A stretch of DNA of 64,000 nucleotides, taken from positions 32,153,362-32,217,361 of the forward strand of contig NC_060061.1 of assembly GCF_020283565.1 (NCBI RefSeq), given 5' to 3'. This DNA is from Trifolium pratense. Lineage: Eukaryota > Streptophyta > Magnoliopsida > Fabales > Fabaceae. Below the pieces are notes generated by a model. That model saw only the letters and a list, made by a program, of their open reading frames with translations, did not search any database and was not told the origin of the DNA. Of this stretch, positions 23,902 through 36,093 are shown one piece after another (the first letter of the stretch is position 1; the number at the start of each line of letters is the position of its first letter). The translations under genes and the position numbers were made by a program.

Positions 23902-24723
23902 GAGATGCTACTGTTAACATATAAACTGATCCTCCTTCCCGAACCAAGCATTAATCAGCTTAAGTAATTATATATGGTTGCGCACAGCCTATCAGCAAGC
24001 CAGTTATGGTCATTGTAATTGTATATGGTTCCACATTCTTAAGATTGAAATTCTGTCAAAGAAAAGTGCTGAGTGATTCATTTATTGGTCTGAAAAATTA
24101 AAATATTTTATAACTTTATAAATTAAATTTGCAATATTTTATTTCAGAGAAGTTATTTTCAATAGTTCCACGGTAATAGTGTTGGCACGGCAAAAAGGTG
24201 GTAGCTTAATATCAAAATCACAGATCAGGATCATCTGCAGTTGTTTAAAAATCGTATGAGCTCAAGCCCTTAAGTACATTTTATTATATATATTATAAAA
24301 ATTGCAATTTAATAAATTGAATGACTGGATAATCAACTTCACTCCCCTTCAGAAATTGACTACATAATTTATAGATTATTCATCAAATGGTACGTCTGGT
24401 TATATCCTGAGACCTCTATGATAGACCTCACAGCCTATGCTATAAATGGAGTTACATATCATTCAGTCAGGTTAACATAAAGATCTCTTCAAGGACTATA
24501 GAAAGCTAGCACTATAATGTAATATAAAATTTATTTCATTTTTTATAGACACTTTTCCACTTCCAAGCTTTTCATTTGCTGGTCTCATCACGCTTGACGA
24601 CGAATTTAATGAGTATATGTATCAATACACCTTCAAATGATCTTCATCCACCTGATCAATTGCATTAGTGTCTTCTTGTATTATATGTATTTTCGATGAA
24701 GTAAAGCCTGAGTCGTACAAATT
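23902..24723. other. Convergent intergenic region
   Basis: Lies between the 3' ends of the plus-strand C2 gene and the minus-strand hydrolase, so it should hold both 3' UTRs. AT-rich, no further gene recognised. Confidence 0.5.
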
Positions 24724-27700
24724 TCACAGTACGGCTTGTAGATGTTGTTTGTTTGAATCGCCTGCTAATTTCCTTAGAAAGTTTTCAATAATTGAGAGAA
24801 ACTCCTCCACTTTTTCTTCGTGTGGCAAATGGCCACATTGCTTAATTACTTCAAGCGTTGCTCCTGGTATGATTCTTGAAAGTCTCTCAGCATTCCATGA
24901 AGGAACTAGTCGGTCACTATCACCAGTAACAATCAGAACTGCAAAGTCAAATAATATCACAAATTATGATCAACGTTCAACTTGGGGCTATCAAGTGAGT
25001 TAGATTGCTGCATTAGAAAAAAGATACATGATTCAACATGAAATCAGGAACATGAACCAGGTAAAAAAAAATCAAAGGAAACAAACAAGTAATTGTACAA
25101 ATGGACCCATAAATAAAAAGTTTGAAACTATGTGCCAATTATTGATTTGCTCGGTTATAAAAAATAGTAACATTGTTTGGCACTGGAGCAGTTCTATTTT
25201 GTCAACTGATCATCTTAATGATCCAGATTTGACCTTAACACAATATAGCATCCATTGGACTTAACAAAGGGTAAAGGCATGAGCCTCATTCCTTCTTGCA
25301 TATTCTTTCAAACCAATTAACTGATTCATTGCCACCAAAATTTACTCTACATAGGTATTCTAAGATGTCTTCTATCGTTCCCACTTTACTGTTTATTAAA
25401 CATTTGTACCAGTACAGTATTCAAAGACAAAGGTAAAAGATAAAAAAGCAAATAAACATGGACATTATATAGGGTCAGTAACATCACCAGGACAAGATAT
25501 TTCATTAAGTCTTTTAGAAATTGCTGGCTTTGTATTAGATTCCTCATCCAGAAGCATTGCAGCAGTGAATTCCACCAGTGCCCTATCCCAATCCTTAACC
25601 CTCAATGGCTGCATTCAATGCTAGCACCCAGGTGAGCACAGACTGTTTGGGAATTATAACAAGAATAAAAGAAAGAACTTACAAAATAGGAAATTGTCGT
25701 GATGTTACCTTTGTATAACCACTAAGGACATATTCAGAGACCTGCTTTGGATCATACCATGAATTTCGAACTGCAGCAGTACCAAACTTATCAATTGCCA
25801 TTCTTACCTGAGATATTCATATGAAGAAAGGGCCATCAGTCCGGTGATCATGACAAATTATAGACGGTGTCATAATTGCAGTCAAACTAAAGATAGAAAC
25901 TAGAATGCATAAAAGTGTATCAACAAGAAGCAATTTAACCAGATTTTTCCTTACGTAGTTGACTATATCAATATATATGTACTTGAAGAAAAGAAACTTT
26001 AAGGAACATTGATTCTATGAAAAGGTTTTCATGAGTTCAATGTAATTGTATCTGATCTAATAATTCCATGTTTCGCTTGGATTATTATATTTTCCAATAA
26101 TGATTGAACCACCAAGGTGGATGTAACTGGAACAAAGATTATATAGTATTACACGAACAAGTGTATTACCAGCATTATCGCAGGGGAAGAACGCAGGATA
26201 GTTGATAACAGTTTCCTATACAGAGAGTTGAGTATATTTATCATCGGCTTCATCATCTCTGTTATTGTCTTCACAATGTTCTTGATAATCTTGGACAAAG
26301 AATTGTAAAGTTCAACAATCGGATTTCTTCTGATAGAACTGTTGTCTTCTTTCATTTGATTATCTTGTCCTGATTGATTCTCTTTAACAGTTTTGGGTGT
26401 AGTAAGTGGAGCGAAAATTGCTGGGGCAATTAGGATTAGAGCAGCAACCCGTTCAGGAGCTTCGAAATATGTATTCACCGCTACAAGTGAACCAGCTGAG
26501 TGCCTGTCATATCATTTTGGAAGCTTCTAAGAAAAGGGACTACAATGTAGAAGCATATGAGAATATATTTCTTTGCATTCGTAATATTAGCACAATTTTA
26601 TCATCTGATTTCAATGGAGTTCCTAACATCTTCATGGCAGGGACTAAATTGACGGATTTTTTATACTTTATAAGCTGTTTATTATATTTATATAGTTTAT
26701 GGACTAAATTTGTTAAGAAGTCTCACATCGGTTGCGAGATGGCCTGTATATGTGTTTATAAGTGAGGGCAATCCTCACCTTACAAGTCGGTTTTGTAGGG
26801 TTGAGTTAGGCCCAACTCCCAATTCTAAGAAAATTGAAAGAGGGTGATAAATTAGGGGGTAAATGGATTATTCATTTAAATAAATACATATCTAGATGCA
26901 AGGATGCTTATGATCACCTATTTATATGTCAAATTATACCCACAAATTAAGGTAAGTTCAAATCGAAAGTTACCAAACAATATCCATGTGAAAAATAAAG
27001 GCACTCAGCAAAACAAGAGATAGAATATTCACATACCCGACTAAAATTGCCTTCTCGGCTTTTAATAAATCAAAGAAGTGCAAAGTAGCAAGCACCGAAA
27101 ACGCCATGGAGTATGAATTTAGAGGTTTTGCATCTCCTGTTCCAAAAGATAAGTTTACCCTTGATGTCAATCCAAATGCCGGCCTATCAAAAGCTAGAAC
27201 TTTTGAACAAGTAGCCTCAGCCAAAGGCTTCATAACTTTATTCCAAGAGAAAACAGAGGCTCCGAATCCATGTAACAGAATCATAGGCAAACACAGCTTG
27301 TTAAATTGTTGAGAAACATCATTAATCTGGTTTTGGGAATTGGATTCAGCCTCATAAATTTTGTGGTGTATATGAACTCCTTTGAACTCACAAAAACAAC
27401 TATCTGGATCAGCTAAAAGCTTTGGATCCACTAATTCATCTTGATCTATTCCAGCTATCTCTTTCCTTTTCTTCTTTGATCCCACATCCAACAATTGCTC
27501 TGGCGAAATTAAGTTCAATTCAACATCAAGAACAACTCACATAATATAAGGCTCTACTTCGAAAAACAATTTAATTTCTTATAGCATAAGCATGTATGAT
27601 ATTAGGGTGTGTTTGATCTGCTAAAAAAATACGGGATTGGACAAGACAATTTTAGTTGTATTGTGTTTTATTTTAAAACTATTTATGGGACCGGACATGT

Positions 27701-28296
27701 TAGGGGCTACGTGACCGGACAAAAACTGAAATCTTATCCCCTGCTGTAAGATGGGACAATTTTTGTCCTCAGCACAACTTGTCTGAAACACCAAAATAAC
27801 ATTTTGTCTACCAAACATTGTACGATACAAAATTTGTTTAAAACCTTAAACTCTGTCATGTGTTGTTCAGTCATGTCCAGTGTCCAGTACTTACACTTTG
27901 CAGATCAAACGGATCCTTAGTATTTATGTATAAGCTATTTCTATAACGAAAGATAAAATTAGTATTTATGTATAAGCTATTTCTATAACGAAAGATAAAA
28001 TAAAGTCGTTTGGATATAAATTATAAGTTGTTTTGGTAAGCTATCCTGGTTTGCATTGATTTGAGAGAATGAAAAGAAAAGAAGATAGAAGAAGAGTGAG
28101 AACCTGAACCACCACTAATGGAAGAAGAAGAAGCAGAAGCAATGAAGGTGTTGCTGTTGTTATAGGTAGCATAAGGAAGCCATGAAGAAGCAAAAACCAT
28201 TAAACGGGAAGGACGTTTATTGCATGAATGTGTAGAGGTAGGAGAAGAATGGGTGACACCCAATTGGCCACAATTCACAGCGATTCTCTTCATCAT
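24724..28296 (-). CDS. Alpha/beta hydrolase, plastid-type, 474 aa, 6 exons
   Basis: Exons are 28296-28104, 27499-27037, 26503-26170, 25807-25709, 25608-25488 and 24938-24724 (1425 nt, one frame). Two Met codons open the frame; the first is used. The N-terminus (about 65 aa) is Ser/Thr-rich and looks like a transit peptide. The hydrolase fold shows the oxyanion segment LLHGFG (near 138), the nucleophile elbow G219-H-S221-A-G223 split across intron 2, the acid D410 or D412 in TGDSD, and H440 in QCGHLPHEE. A basic, Asn/Lys-rich cap insert lies at about 245-330. The substrate (ester, lipid or hormone conjugate) cannot be inferred. Intron 1 carries a Tourist MITE and a 42-bp tandem duplication; intron 2 a dispersed repeat. 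Confidence 0.87.
26711..26830 (+). repeat. Dispersed LTR-like repeat fragment in hydrolase intron 2
   Basis: Starts TGTTAAGAAGTCTCACATCGG and ends near CAACTCCCAATTCTAAG. It contains TCACCTTACAAGTCGGTTTT and GAGTTAGGCCCAAC. This text recurs widely in legume genomes as an LTR-derived repeat (recognised from memory). A degenerate fragment is at 14860. Confidence 0.5.
27602..27919. mobile_element. Tourist-like (PIF/Harbinger) MITE in hydrolase intron 1
   Basis: The body 27605-27916 (312 bp) starts GGGTGTGTTTGATCTGC and ends GCAGATCAAACGGATCC. It is flanked by TTA at 27602-27604 and 27917-27919, the hallmark of PIF/Harbinger elements. Non-coding. Confidence 0.8.
27919..28002. repeat. 42-bp tandem duplication
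   Basis: The segment starting AGTATTTATGTATAAGCTAT is repeated head to tail at 27919-27960 and 27961-28002, identical by eye. It begins at the right edge of the MITE, in intron 1 of the hydrolase. Confidence 0.85.
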
Positions 28297-28600
28297 TGAA
28301 AATCGCTTTTTCAGCTTCTCTTCTCTTCTCTTCTCTTATGTGCTTATTATTAAGCTCGATGCTACATTAACTCATTCACTGTCTTCTTTTGTTCCACAGT
28401 TCCAAATGGATGGATAAACTGGATTTATATGTATAAATAACAATGTAAATAATACGTATACGTACATGGCATAAATACCTATACGTATAAATGTAAATAA
28501 TTATATTTGAAAATGTGTTATTTGTACGACATGAGAAAAAAAATTGACTAAAAATGTATATTGAGTGTTTAAACTAACATTTCCATATTTATGGAATAAT

Positions 28601-28770
28601 AATTGATTTCTCGTCATCCACAAATTCTAGTTCAACCCGCATAAATGCCAAAATTGCTAGTGTTGGACGTTAGGATTGATGTTCGAACCCCGGTCCTCCA
28701 CTTTGTGTGTGGGGGTTTTCATTGGCTTTGTCATTTCGTTTATCAACCAAAAAAAAATTGATTACTCGTC
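28601..28770 (+). mobile_element. tRNA-derived SINE with 15-bp TSD
   Basis: The body 28616-28755 has CTAGTTCAACCCGCA (box A-like), GTTCGAACCCC (box B) and a poly(A) end. It is flanked by AATTGATTTCTCGTC (28601-28615) and AATTGATTACTCGTC (28756-28770), one mismatch. A related partial copy is at 49655-49722. Confidence 0.75.
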
Positions 28771-28805
28771 TACTTTAATTAGTTTCCTTGTCGTAATAAT
28801 ATTTT

Positions 28806-30190
28806 AACATTGATCATATTAAGTCTGTCTTAATCTCTCTGCCTGTCTATGCTCTTTCTTTCTTCAAGGCTCCCTCAGGTATTATCTCTTCTATTGAATC
28901 TCTTTTGATTAATTTTTTCTGGGGGGGAGTGAGGATCATAGGAAAATCTCTTGGATCAGTTGGAATAATATTTGTTTACGTAAGGAGTATGGAGGGTTAG
29001 GGGTTAGACAGTTGAGGGAGTTTAACTTAGCTCTTTTGGGAAAATGGTGTTGGCGGTTGTTGATGGATAGAGAGGGGCTATGGTTCCGAGTGTTGGTAGC
29101 TAGGTATGGGTTGGAGGGAGATAGGGTGAAGGAGGGAGGGAGGAGAGGGTCTGCATGGTGGAGGGAGATTGTGAGAATTCGGGAGGGCGCTGATGGTGTA
29201 GGGTGGTTTCGGGAGAGTGTTTCGAAGAAGGTGGGGGACGGGTCTGATACCTTGTTTTGGACTGATCCTTGGCTAGGGGATAGTCCTTTATGTGAGAGGT
29301 TTAGGCCTTTGTTTGACTTAGCGGAGAATAAATCAGCTTCGGTAGCGGAGATGTCTTTGTTAGGGTGGGGGGCTGGTGGTCAGGCGTGGGCTTGGAGGAG
29401 GCAGTTGTGGGCGTGGAAGGAGGAGAAACTAGGGGAGTGTCAGGCATTACTTCTTACTACTTCTTTGCAGGCACATATTTCAGATAGGTGGCAGTGGTTG
29501 CCAGATCTTGATCATGGTTATTCTGTTCGTGGCGCGTATCAGTTGTTGACATCTCAGGATATGGTCACTTTGGATGATGGTCATAGTCTTATATGGCATC
29601 GACAGGTTCCTTTGAAGGTTTCGATTCATGCATGGAGACTGTTGAGGGATAGGTTGCCAACGAAGACAAATTTGGTTACTCGAGGTATCATTCCAGCGGA
29701 CGCGTGTTATTGCGTATCTGGATGCGGCGAGGTTGAATCGATACATCATTTATTTCTCTCTTGCAGTTTTTTTGGTTCTCTATGGTCGATGGTTCGGGTT
29801 TGGATTGGTTCTATGGAGGTAGACGCTAACAGCTTATCTGATCACTTTGTTCAGTTCACTCAGTCAGTAGGTAGTCAGCGAGCACGGCGATCCTTTATGC
29901 AGCTCATTTGGCTCGCTTGTGTCTGGATTATGTGGCACGAGCGCAATCACAGGTTGTTCAGGAATACGGCTTCTTCTTTGCACCAAATGCTAGATAAGGT
30001 CAAATTATTTTCTTATTGGTGGTTGAAGTCGACGAATGTAACTTTAGTAGTAAATTTTCATTGTTGGTGGTCGACTCCATTACTTTGTATGGGTTTCCAT
30101 TGATTGTATTTCTTTAATACTCTTGTAAACTATTGTGGTCTCTATTGGCACACCTTGTGCTAAGAATATCACTGGCTTGTTTCTCTTTTC

Positions 30191-30248
<58 letters not shown>

Positions 30249-30286
30249 TTTGACCTCTTCAAAAAAAAAAACATTGATCATATTAA
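28806..30286 (+). mobile_element. 5'-truncated L1-type LINE with 17-bp TSD
   Basis: The target duplication AACATTGATCATATTAA is at 28806-28822 and 30270-30286. The body 28823-30269 is the 3' end of ORF2. It starts in the RT C-terminal region (SLPVYALSFFKAPSG), shifts frame at a run of seven G (28921-28927), then continues open to 30103. The 3' UTR contains a TA microsatellite (about 30195-30246) and ends in poly(A). The long target duplication and poly(A) prove retrotransposition. Confidence 0.9.
29012..30103 (+). pseudogene. LINE ORF2 C-terminal fragment, 363 codons
   Basis: An open stretch from REFNLALLGKWCWRLL through the zinc-ribbon zf-RVT region (CYCVSGCGEVESIHHLFLSC) to the tail LACVWIMWHERNHRLF. 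It lacks the RT and endonuclease domains, lost by truncation, and the upstream frame is broken at the G run. Not a host gene. Confidence 0.85.
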
Positions 30287-30862
30287 ATTGAGTTAGGATC
30301 CGTTGATACTTGGTTTAACATCAAATCTCATCTATTAATTTTTATTGATCTAAATGCTCACATTTGTTTCCTTCCTTTCTAAATCTAACATAATAATTAC
30401 TTTTAAATTTTGGCGTACTCTTCCTAAATTTATCCTTACATGTTTCATCGATCCTGTAGAAAAAGAAAAAAAAACATTGATTCTCATGTTGAGATAACTA
30501 CAATTTCTTTTGCACCAATCCCTTCATTTGCTGAGATTGTGAGGGATGATTTACAAACCTAAATCCCTACATAATGAGTTTAGAAAAACATTTCAGATTG
30601 CTATCAAAGTTTCTCATATATCAATTTAATTAATTAATCCTTTGTTTAAGTAAACATTAATCATATCATATTCTGTTAAAATCGATGCAATTACTAATGT
30701 TTAATATGTTTAAGAAAAGGGTTTTTTTTTTATAGGAATATATGTACCTAATCGATAAAAAACTAAAAATATTGAATTAGGGATTTGGTGAGAAAAAGCA
30801 CCGAGTTAGGAATTTGCTAGTGAGACATTTATGTGATATTTTATGTGAATTAACCACAACCA
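30287..30862. other. AT-rich intergenic
   Basis: No gene or defined repeat seen in this stretch. Confidence 0.4.
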
Positions 30863-31408
30863 TTAGCGCCGGTTTGGTGCATAGGATAAGAGACAGGATA
30901 AGATAACTGTATCATATCCTGTTTCAGTTCAGTATTTGGTGACACAACATGATATGATAAGTTAATACTGTAACTTATCCTATCCTGTCTCTCTAGTTAA
31001 AATTTGTATCCTGAATTTGAGCTGGGTTACCAGCAGGATAGGATAAATTTTTTTTTACTGATTTATTCTATAAAATATATTTAAAAATAAAAAAAATGAA
31101 AATTAATAAAATATAAATAATAAAATAATTTGATAGTAAATTAATAATAAAATAATTAATTTTTAAATAAGCATGTGATTTTCTCACAAGGGTAATTTTG
31201 TAATTTACATAATCTATAAAATCAAAATTATACTAAAATTACAATATTTTAAAGTAAACTAATTATTAAAAAATCGTAAAATATGGATATTAGTTTAAAT
31301 TTTATAAGAAATGAATGGATAAAAATGAATGGATTAGATTTGGTGTCCTTATCATGTTTTATATCCTATCATATCACTATCATATCTTGCGCACCAAACG
31401 AGCCCTTA
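30863..31408. mobile_element. Tourist-like (PIF/Harbinger) MITE, 540 bp
   Basis: The body 30866-31405 starts GCGCCGGTTTGGTGCATAGG and ends TTGCGCACCAAACGAGCCC. TTA is present on both sides (30863-30865, 31406-31408). The interior is very AT-rich and non-coding. A 27-bp direct repeat (AAAAATGAATGGATTAGATT and on) lies at about 31322 inside the element and at about 31417 just outside it. Confidence 0.8.
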
Positions 31409-31514
31409 GAATAATAAAAATGAATGGATTAGATTTGGTGTCAAAATAAAGTTTGACACCTAGTGTTAATGGGCCTGTTTGTTTCAGCTTTAACAAAATG
31501 AATTTTTTCTCTAT

Positions 31515-31700
31515 ATTTTTTTTGTTAAACCAAATGTATCTTCCGCGCGAAATTGTAGAGATTATTCCCTCGAGGTAACTGAGATACATTTAAGGGGTTG
31601 ACCTCTCTCAACAAGTGCTTCTCGATACGCACCGGTCAGGGATCGAACCCAGGATCAAATGGTTAAGAGGCTCAAGTATCTAGCACTTGTGTCACACTAT
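31515..31700 (-). mobile_element. SINE-like sequence, minus orientation
   Basis: Read on the minus strand it has the box B-like GGTTCGATCCC and a poly(A)-like tail (plus-strand T-tract near 31520). Related to the intronic copy near 17030-17210. Target duplication not evident. Confidence 0.45.
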
Positions 31701-31746
31701 GTTGGTTGTATTTTTTAAAATAGATTTTCTAAAATCGTTTTTCAAA

Positions 31747-31911
31747 ATATTACAAGTTTTTTTTTCTTTTGTCAAGTAGCCTAATAGCTAGAAAATCCAC
31801 TTTTAAAGGTGAATAAGTTGAGTGTTCGGGGTTCGAACTCCGCTCCTACACATATAGTGTGATGTCCCTGCCAACTGAGTTAAGCTCACGGGGACATATT
31901 ACAAGTTTTTT
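31747..31911 (-). mobile_element. tRNA-derived SINE, minus orientation, 16-bp TSD
   Basis: ATATTACAAGTTTTTT is at 31747-31762 and 31896-31911. The body 31763-31895 read on the minus strand begins TGTCCCCGTGAGCTTAACTC, has GAGCTTAACTCAGTTGG (box A) and GAGTTCGAACCCCG (box B), and ends in a poly(A)-like tract. Confidence 0.82.
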
Positions 31912-33084
31912 ATATCCGTTTTTTTTAAATTAAAATACTAATTTTGACATCATATAACATAAATATACATTATTGAAGATCAAAATATAGTCAAAATCAC
32001 AATTTTTTCAAAAAATTGTATTTCAAAAATGATTTTTATGAAAATCTATTTCAAATAGCTTCAAAATTAAGTGATTTTTCGAAATTTTGATATCAAAAAA
32101 AAATTCAATAAAATGATGAAATACCTAAAATAACTATTCAAACCAAATTTTCATTTGAAACTTTTATAAAAAAAAATCTTTGTAAATATTTTTTACACAA
32201 AATTATATTATACTATAAGAATCTATTTTATAAAAAAAAAAATGATATTTGTACAACAATTTTTGAACAACTTTTGACAACTTTCTCTCTTATACTCACA
32301 TTACATTCTTATTATCTCTCTTCCTTTTTTTTTTCTCTCTCTATTGTTATTGTCCAATAAAAATACGAGAAAAGAAAGTTGTCCAAAAAATTATTCCAAA
32401 ATTGTTGTTCAAATAACACACCTCTTTATAAAAATTTATAACAAATAGACCTATATTAATATATATCACTCCAAAGTTACTTTGAATTTAGTAGAGGGTG
32501 GTTTTTGTGTATCTCATTTTTTGTTGGTTTGGTAAATGTGATTTTTTCATTGTTTAACTGTGGATGTTGAGAAATTTATTTGTTGAACACAATTTTTTTT
32601 TTAATTAATTTTTTGATACGTAAGAATCTGAGATTGAACCTTTGATCGATTTAAGAGTGGACCGAAAATAAAGAAAAGTTAATCAAGTGGCAAATTGATT
32701 TGCTAAAGATGGTCTTGATGTAAGTTTTTCTCCTTTGTTTATTTAAACGAAAATGATAATTCAACGCAAAATACTGACAAAAATGTGACAAAAATACTGT
32801 TTCAGATTTTTTAAATATTTTTTACCTCAATTTGCGTGCAACATGTGTAAATAAAAATGTGTCCATATTTTGTCCATACTTTTTTATGTCTAGATAACAC
32901 CTCTCTTATTTAAATTGCCTTAAGTTAAGGGTATGTGTTGCTTGTATTTCTTGTCTTAACTTATATCTATTAAAAGGCACTTTAAATTTCTGATGTTAGA
33001 CAATGGACCTCTACAAATGGTCATATGATCATCAACATATATGACATGAGATAGAACCAACATATTTTTATCTCAACAATGACC
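31912..33084. other. AT-rich intergenic
   Basis: No gene recognised. Long poly(A)/poly(T)-rich text, probably decayed repeats. Confidence 0.4.
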
Positions 33085-33460
33085 TTGGTAATATTCAGTT
33101 AGATTATGAGGGTGAAGGTTGGAAACATTTTTTTTTATTTGTTAATTTAATTCATTCGAATAAGGGTCCTAAGGTAAGACATTTGATTTGGTTAGCTACA
33201 ACTTGGTGTATTTGGATGCTAAGGAATAATATTGTTTTTAGGGGGGGAGGAGTACCTAATGTTGGTCAGTTAATTGATCAAATCAAATTCATTTCTTGAC
33301 TTTGGTTTATAGGTCGCTCGGGTAGTGACTTTGTGTTTACAGATTGGCTCACACAACCTTTATAGTGTCTTAGAAAACTCTAATGGGTCTTTTGTTGTAT
33401 TGTAAGATTTTGAGTACTCCTTGTACTACTTATTAATACAACTTTTGCTTATAAAAAAAG
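33085..33460 (+). pseudogene. LINE ORF2 tail fragment
   Basis: Translation gives RHLIWLATTWCIWMLRNNIVF followed by a stop-broken tail and a 3' UTR ending GCTTATAAAAAAA. This is the conserved C-terminal end of plant LINE ORF2. Decayed. Confidence 0.6.
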
Positions 33461-33461
33461 G

Positions 33462-33640
33462 GTCTTGATAACATGTGCCCTAAGGGCACATGTTAAGATA
33501 TACCAAAATAGAAATTCAACATTTAATGATACAAGAAATTTAATGCTTCAAAAGTCAAAATGCACAAATTAGCATTTAATAATTTCTATTTTTGCTTCCT
33601 TAACATGTGCCTTAAGGGCACAAGTTAACATTCTCCATAA
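33462..33640. mobile_element. MITE with palindromic ends
   Basis: Each end holds a near-palindrome (AACATGTGCCCTAAGGGCAC at the left; the inverse-related AACATGTGCCTTAAGGGCAC at the right). The ends are inverted with respect to each other across about 180 bp. Non-coding; superfamily uncertain. Confidence 0.55.
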
Positions 33641-33649
33641 AAAAAAAAA

Positions 33650-34275
33650 AAAAAAAACTAAAGCAATAGCTCTATAAGAGCATCCACAATGGAGAAATCC
33701 AATTTTGGGTACTTAAGTGAGTCCCGCATGTACACATCACTCATTTATAATTTTTTAATAATAGTACCTAATAAGTACTCAATCTCTCCAACCCAGCACC
33801 TCTTAAAAAATTCTAAACTGGTCCCACAAATAACTACACATTTCATCAATAACTCTACATATTTATAAATGGGTCCCACAAATTCTATTAAGAACTATGA
33901 GAGAGAGGGTGCTTATTTGAGAAGTGGTACCTATTTGGTACTAAAATGTGTTGTGCTCCAATGGTAGTACCTAATAAGTATCATGAGTACCTAATAGGTA
34001 CTACACCATTGGAGATGATCTAAATATTCCATCAGAGTAGCATTAGAAATTTTAGGAATCCGAATCATCTTGTTGGAATTATAATTGCGAGAAAGTCAAT
34101 TATTTTAAAAGTATTGAAGAGCAACATTAAAAACATTCATACCAACAATCACCATTAATGTTGAAAGAAATAAGCACCAAAACCATTTGAACCAGGGACA
34201 CCATCTGAGTTAAGATCAAAGATAATAGTTTTAACTTCTTCGAGATTGATGGGATAGTTAGAGGGAGGAAGAGAC
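33650..34275 (-). pseudogene. LINE reverse-transcriptase fragment split by a MITE
   Basis: On the minus strand 34275-34024 encodes RT text including GVPGSNGFGAYFFQ and, in another frame, IRIPKISNA. The left part (33677-33650) continues with YRAIAL. The two parts meet if the MITE 33678-34020 and one target copy are removed, apart from small frame changes. Decayed. Confidence 0.65.
33675..34023. mobile_element. Tourist-like MITE inserted in the LINE fragment
   Basis: The body 33678-34020 (343 bp) starts GAGCATCCACAATGGAG and ends CCATTGGAGATGATC, with TAA on both sides (33675-33677, 34021-34023). The interior holds many inverted GTACCTAATAAGTAC-like words. Confidence 0.8.
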
Positions 34276-35007
34276 GAAATAAACATTGATTATTCATTTA
34301 CTTCATTTAGTTTTATGTTATTAATACCTCTTTTAAAATTTTCAAATTTTACTTTATTTTGGTTACAAAATTTTACTTTGTCGACTAGTTACAAAATTCA
34401 ACATAGATAATTGATTATTTTTTTATTTAAAAAAATCCATATTTAAAGTATACTATTGTAAAATGTGTATTATACTATTATGTTTTTATCTCTTTTGTGA
34501 TATCAATAATTTTAAAAATAAGTATATAAAAAGTAACATTTATTTATTTTTACAAATTTAATACTACAATATTTTTTTTGTTTAGCAGAAGATTTTTATC
34601 CTATATATCTCATTCTCATTTATTGTTTGTTTGGACAACGTCTATTCATCGGTCTAATCAAAGAATTGATTGGAGTCGTGTATTAAGCGAAACTAATCAA
34701 ATCCTATATAAATTTGTCAAACATGATTTTCATCTAAATTTTATGTTTTGATGATCTAATTTCTGTAAAGTGAGTAATCTTGAAGCGTAAAATAAGTAAC
34801 ATCAACAACTAATTAACAAATTAAAGATACATTTGTCGTTTATGTGGATCACACAAAACTCGAGATATTAGTCTATGTATTTGTACGCAGATGATACTTG
34901 ATTTTAAAAAAAATTATAAATGTAATTAATATATGTACTTTGAATTTGGTAAAGGATGCATGGTTGTCATGCATAGATCGCATTTATTGTTTGGTTTGAA
35001 AAATGTG
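34276..35007. other. AT-rich intergenic
   Basis: No gene or defined repeat recognised. Confidence 0.4.
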
Positions 35008-35557
35008 TCCTCATCGGCACAGTGGAATAATTAGTTGGAGACTAGTTAAGTGATACATAGATTTGGCAAACATGTGTTAAATGAGGGTTACTCCCCTCCC
35101 TCCGCACAAAAATATAAGAAAAAATAGTTGTTTATGCGGTGTTTAAGAAATTTTGTTAAGTGTAGTTAATTTTCTTGATTTAATACAAAATATGAGTTAA
35201 GTTTACTATATTACCCTTTGAAAAGTGATTTATGTCTTAGAAATCACATAGTAGTATTAATTAATTAAGGGTATATTACGAATAGTAGTATTAATTAATT
35301 TAAAAGTAATTGACTTTTGCGTATATTTGTGTCCAAAATTTGAAGTGTTTTTTTTCTTCTTATATTTGCTAACTGTCCCTGACACTCTTTTAAGGATTTA
35401 ATTTAAATAAATTATATATTAAAAAAATATTTTAATTTTTAATGCACTGACTTCATATATTTTCATAAAAGTTTATTATTTAAGATGTTTTAGAGTATTC
35501 GTTAGCATTTCCTAAACGAGTAATATCAATAACTAATCAACAAATTAAATATAAATA

Positions 35558-35754
35558 TTATATTATGGACCAAACTTATGTACAGTTCAATATACACAGT
35601 TCTTACCGTGTTAGATACATAGGGGAAGTTATTTTTATTTTAAAACAAATTTTTTTCTTTTTTTAATTAAAAAAATATAAATAACTACCTTTTTGTGAGA
35701 GGAACAGAAAAAACTGCATCTAAAGAAATGCATATAAGTTTTGTCCTTATATTA
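35558..35754. mobile_element. 181-bp MITE, 8-bp TSD, hAT-like
   Basis: The body is about 35566-35746, with inverted ends (GGACCAAACTTATGTAC and, inverted, GGACAAAACTTATATGC). TTATATTA is on both sides (35558-35565, 35747-35754). The tandem copies near 37520 and 38090 have the uninterrupted site, so this insertion is directly supported. Confidence 0.7.
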
Positions 35755-35950
35755 TTGATACACCATAATAAATTATCGGCATAGTGGAATAATTAGTTGG
35801 AGACTACTTAAGTGATACATAGATTTGGCAAACATGTGTTAAATGAGGGTTACTCCCTCCCTCCGGATACAAATGTAAAAAAAATAGTTGTTTACGTGGT
35901 GTTTAATAAATTTTGTTAAATGTAGTTAATTTTCTTGATTTAATACAAAA

Positions 35951-36053
35951 CTAGTCCCACACCCGTGCGATGCACATGTGTTATGTCGTATTTTATATTA
36001 TAATGTTGAAAAATTATTCGTATAAATTGTAACAATAAGTATTATAAAATGAA

Positions 36054-36093
<40 letters not shown>

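Noticed and set aside
26406..26765. 119-codon plus-strand frame
   Set aside because: Overlaps the hydrolase exon 3 in antisense and runs into intronic repeat sequence.
16925..31911. GGTTCGAACCC-type words that could mark tRNA genes
   Set aside because: No cloverleaf or anticodon arm around them; they sit in SINE-like repeats, two with target duplications and poly(A).
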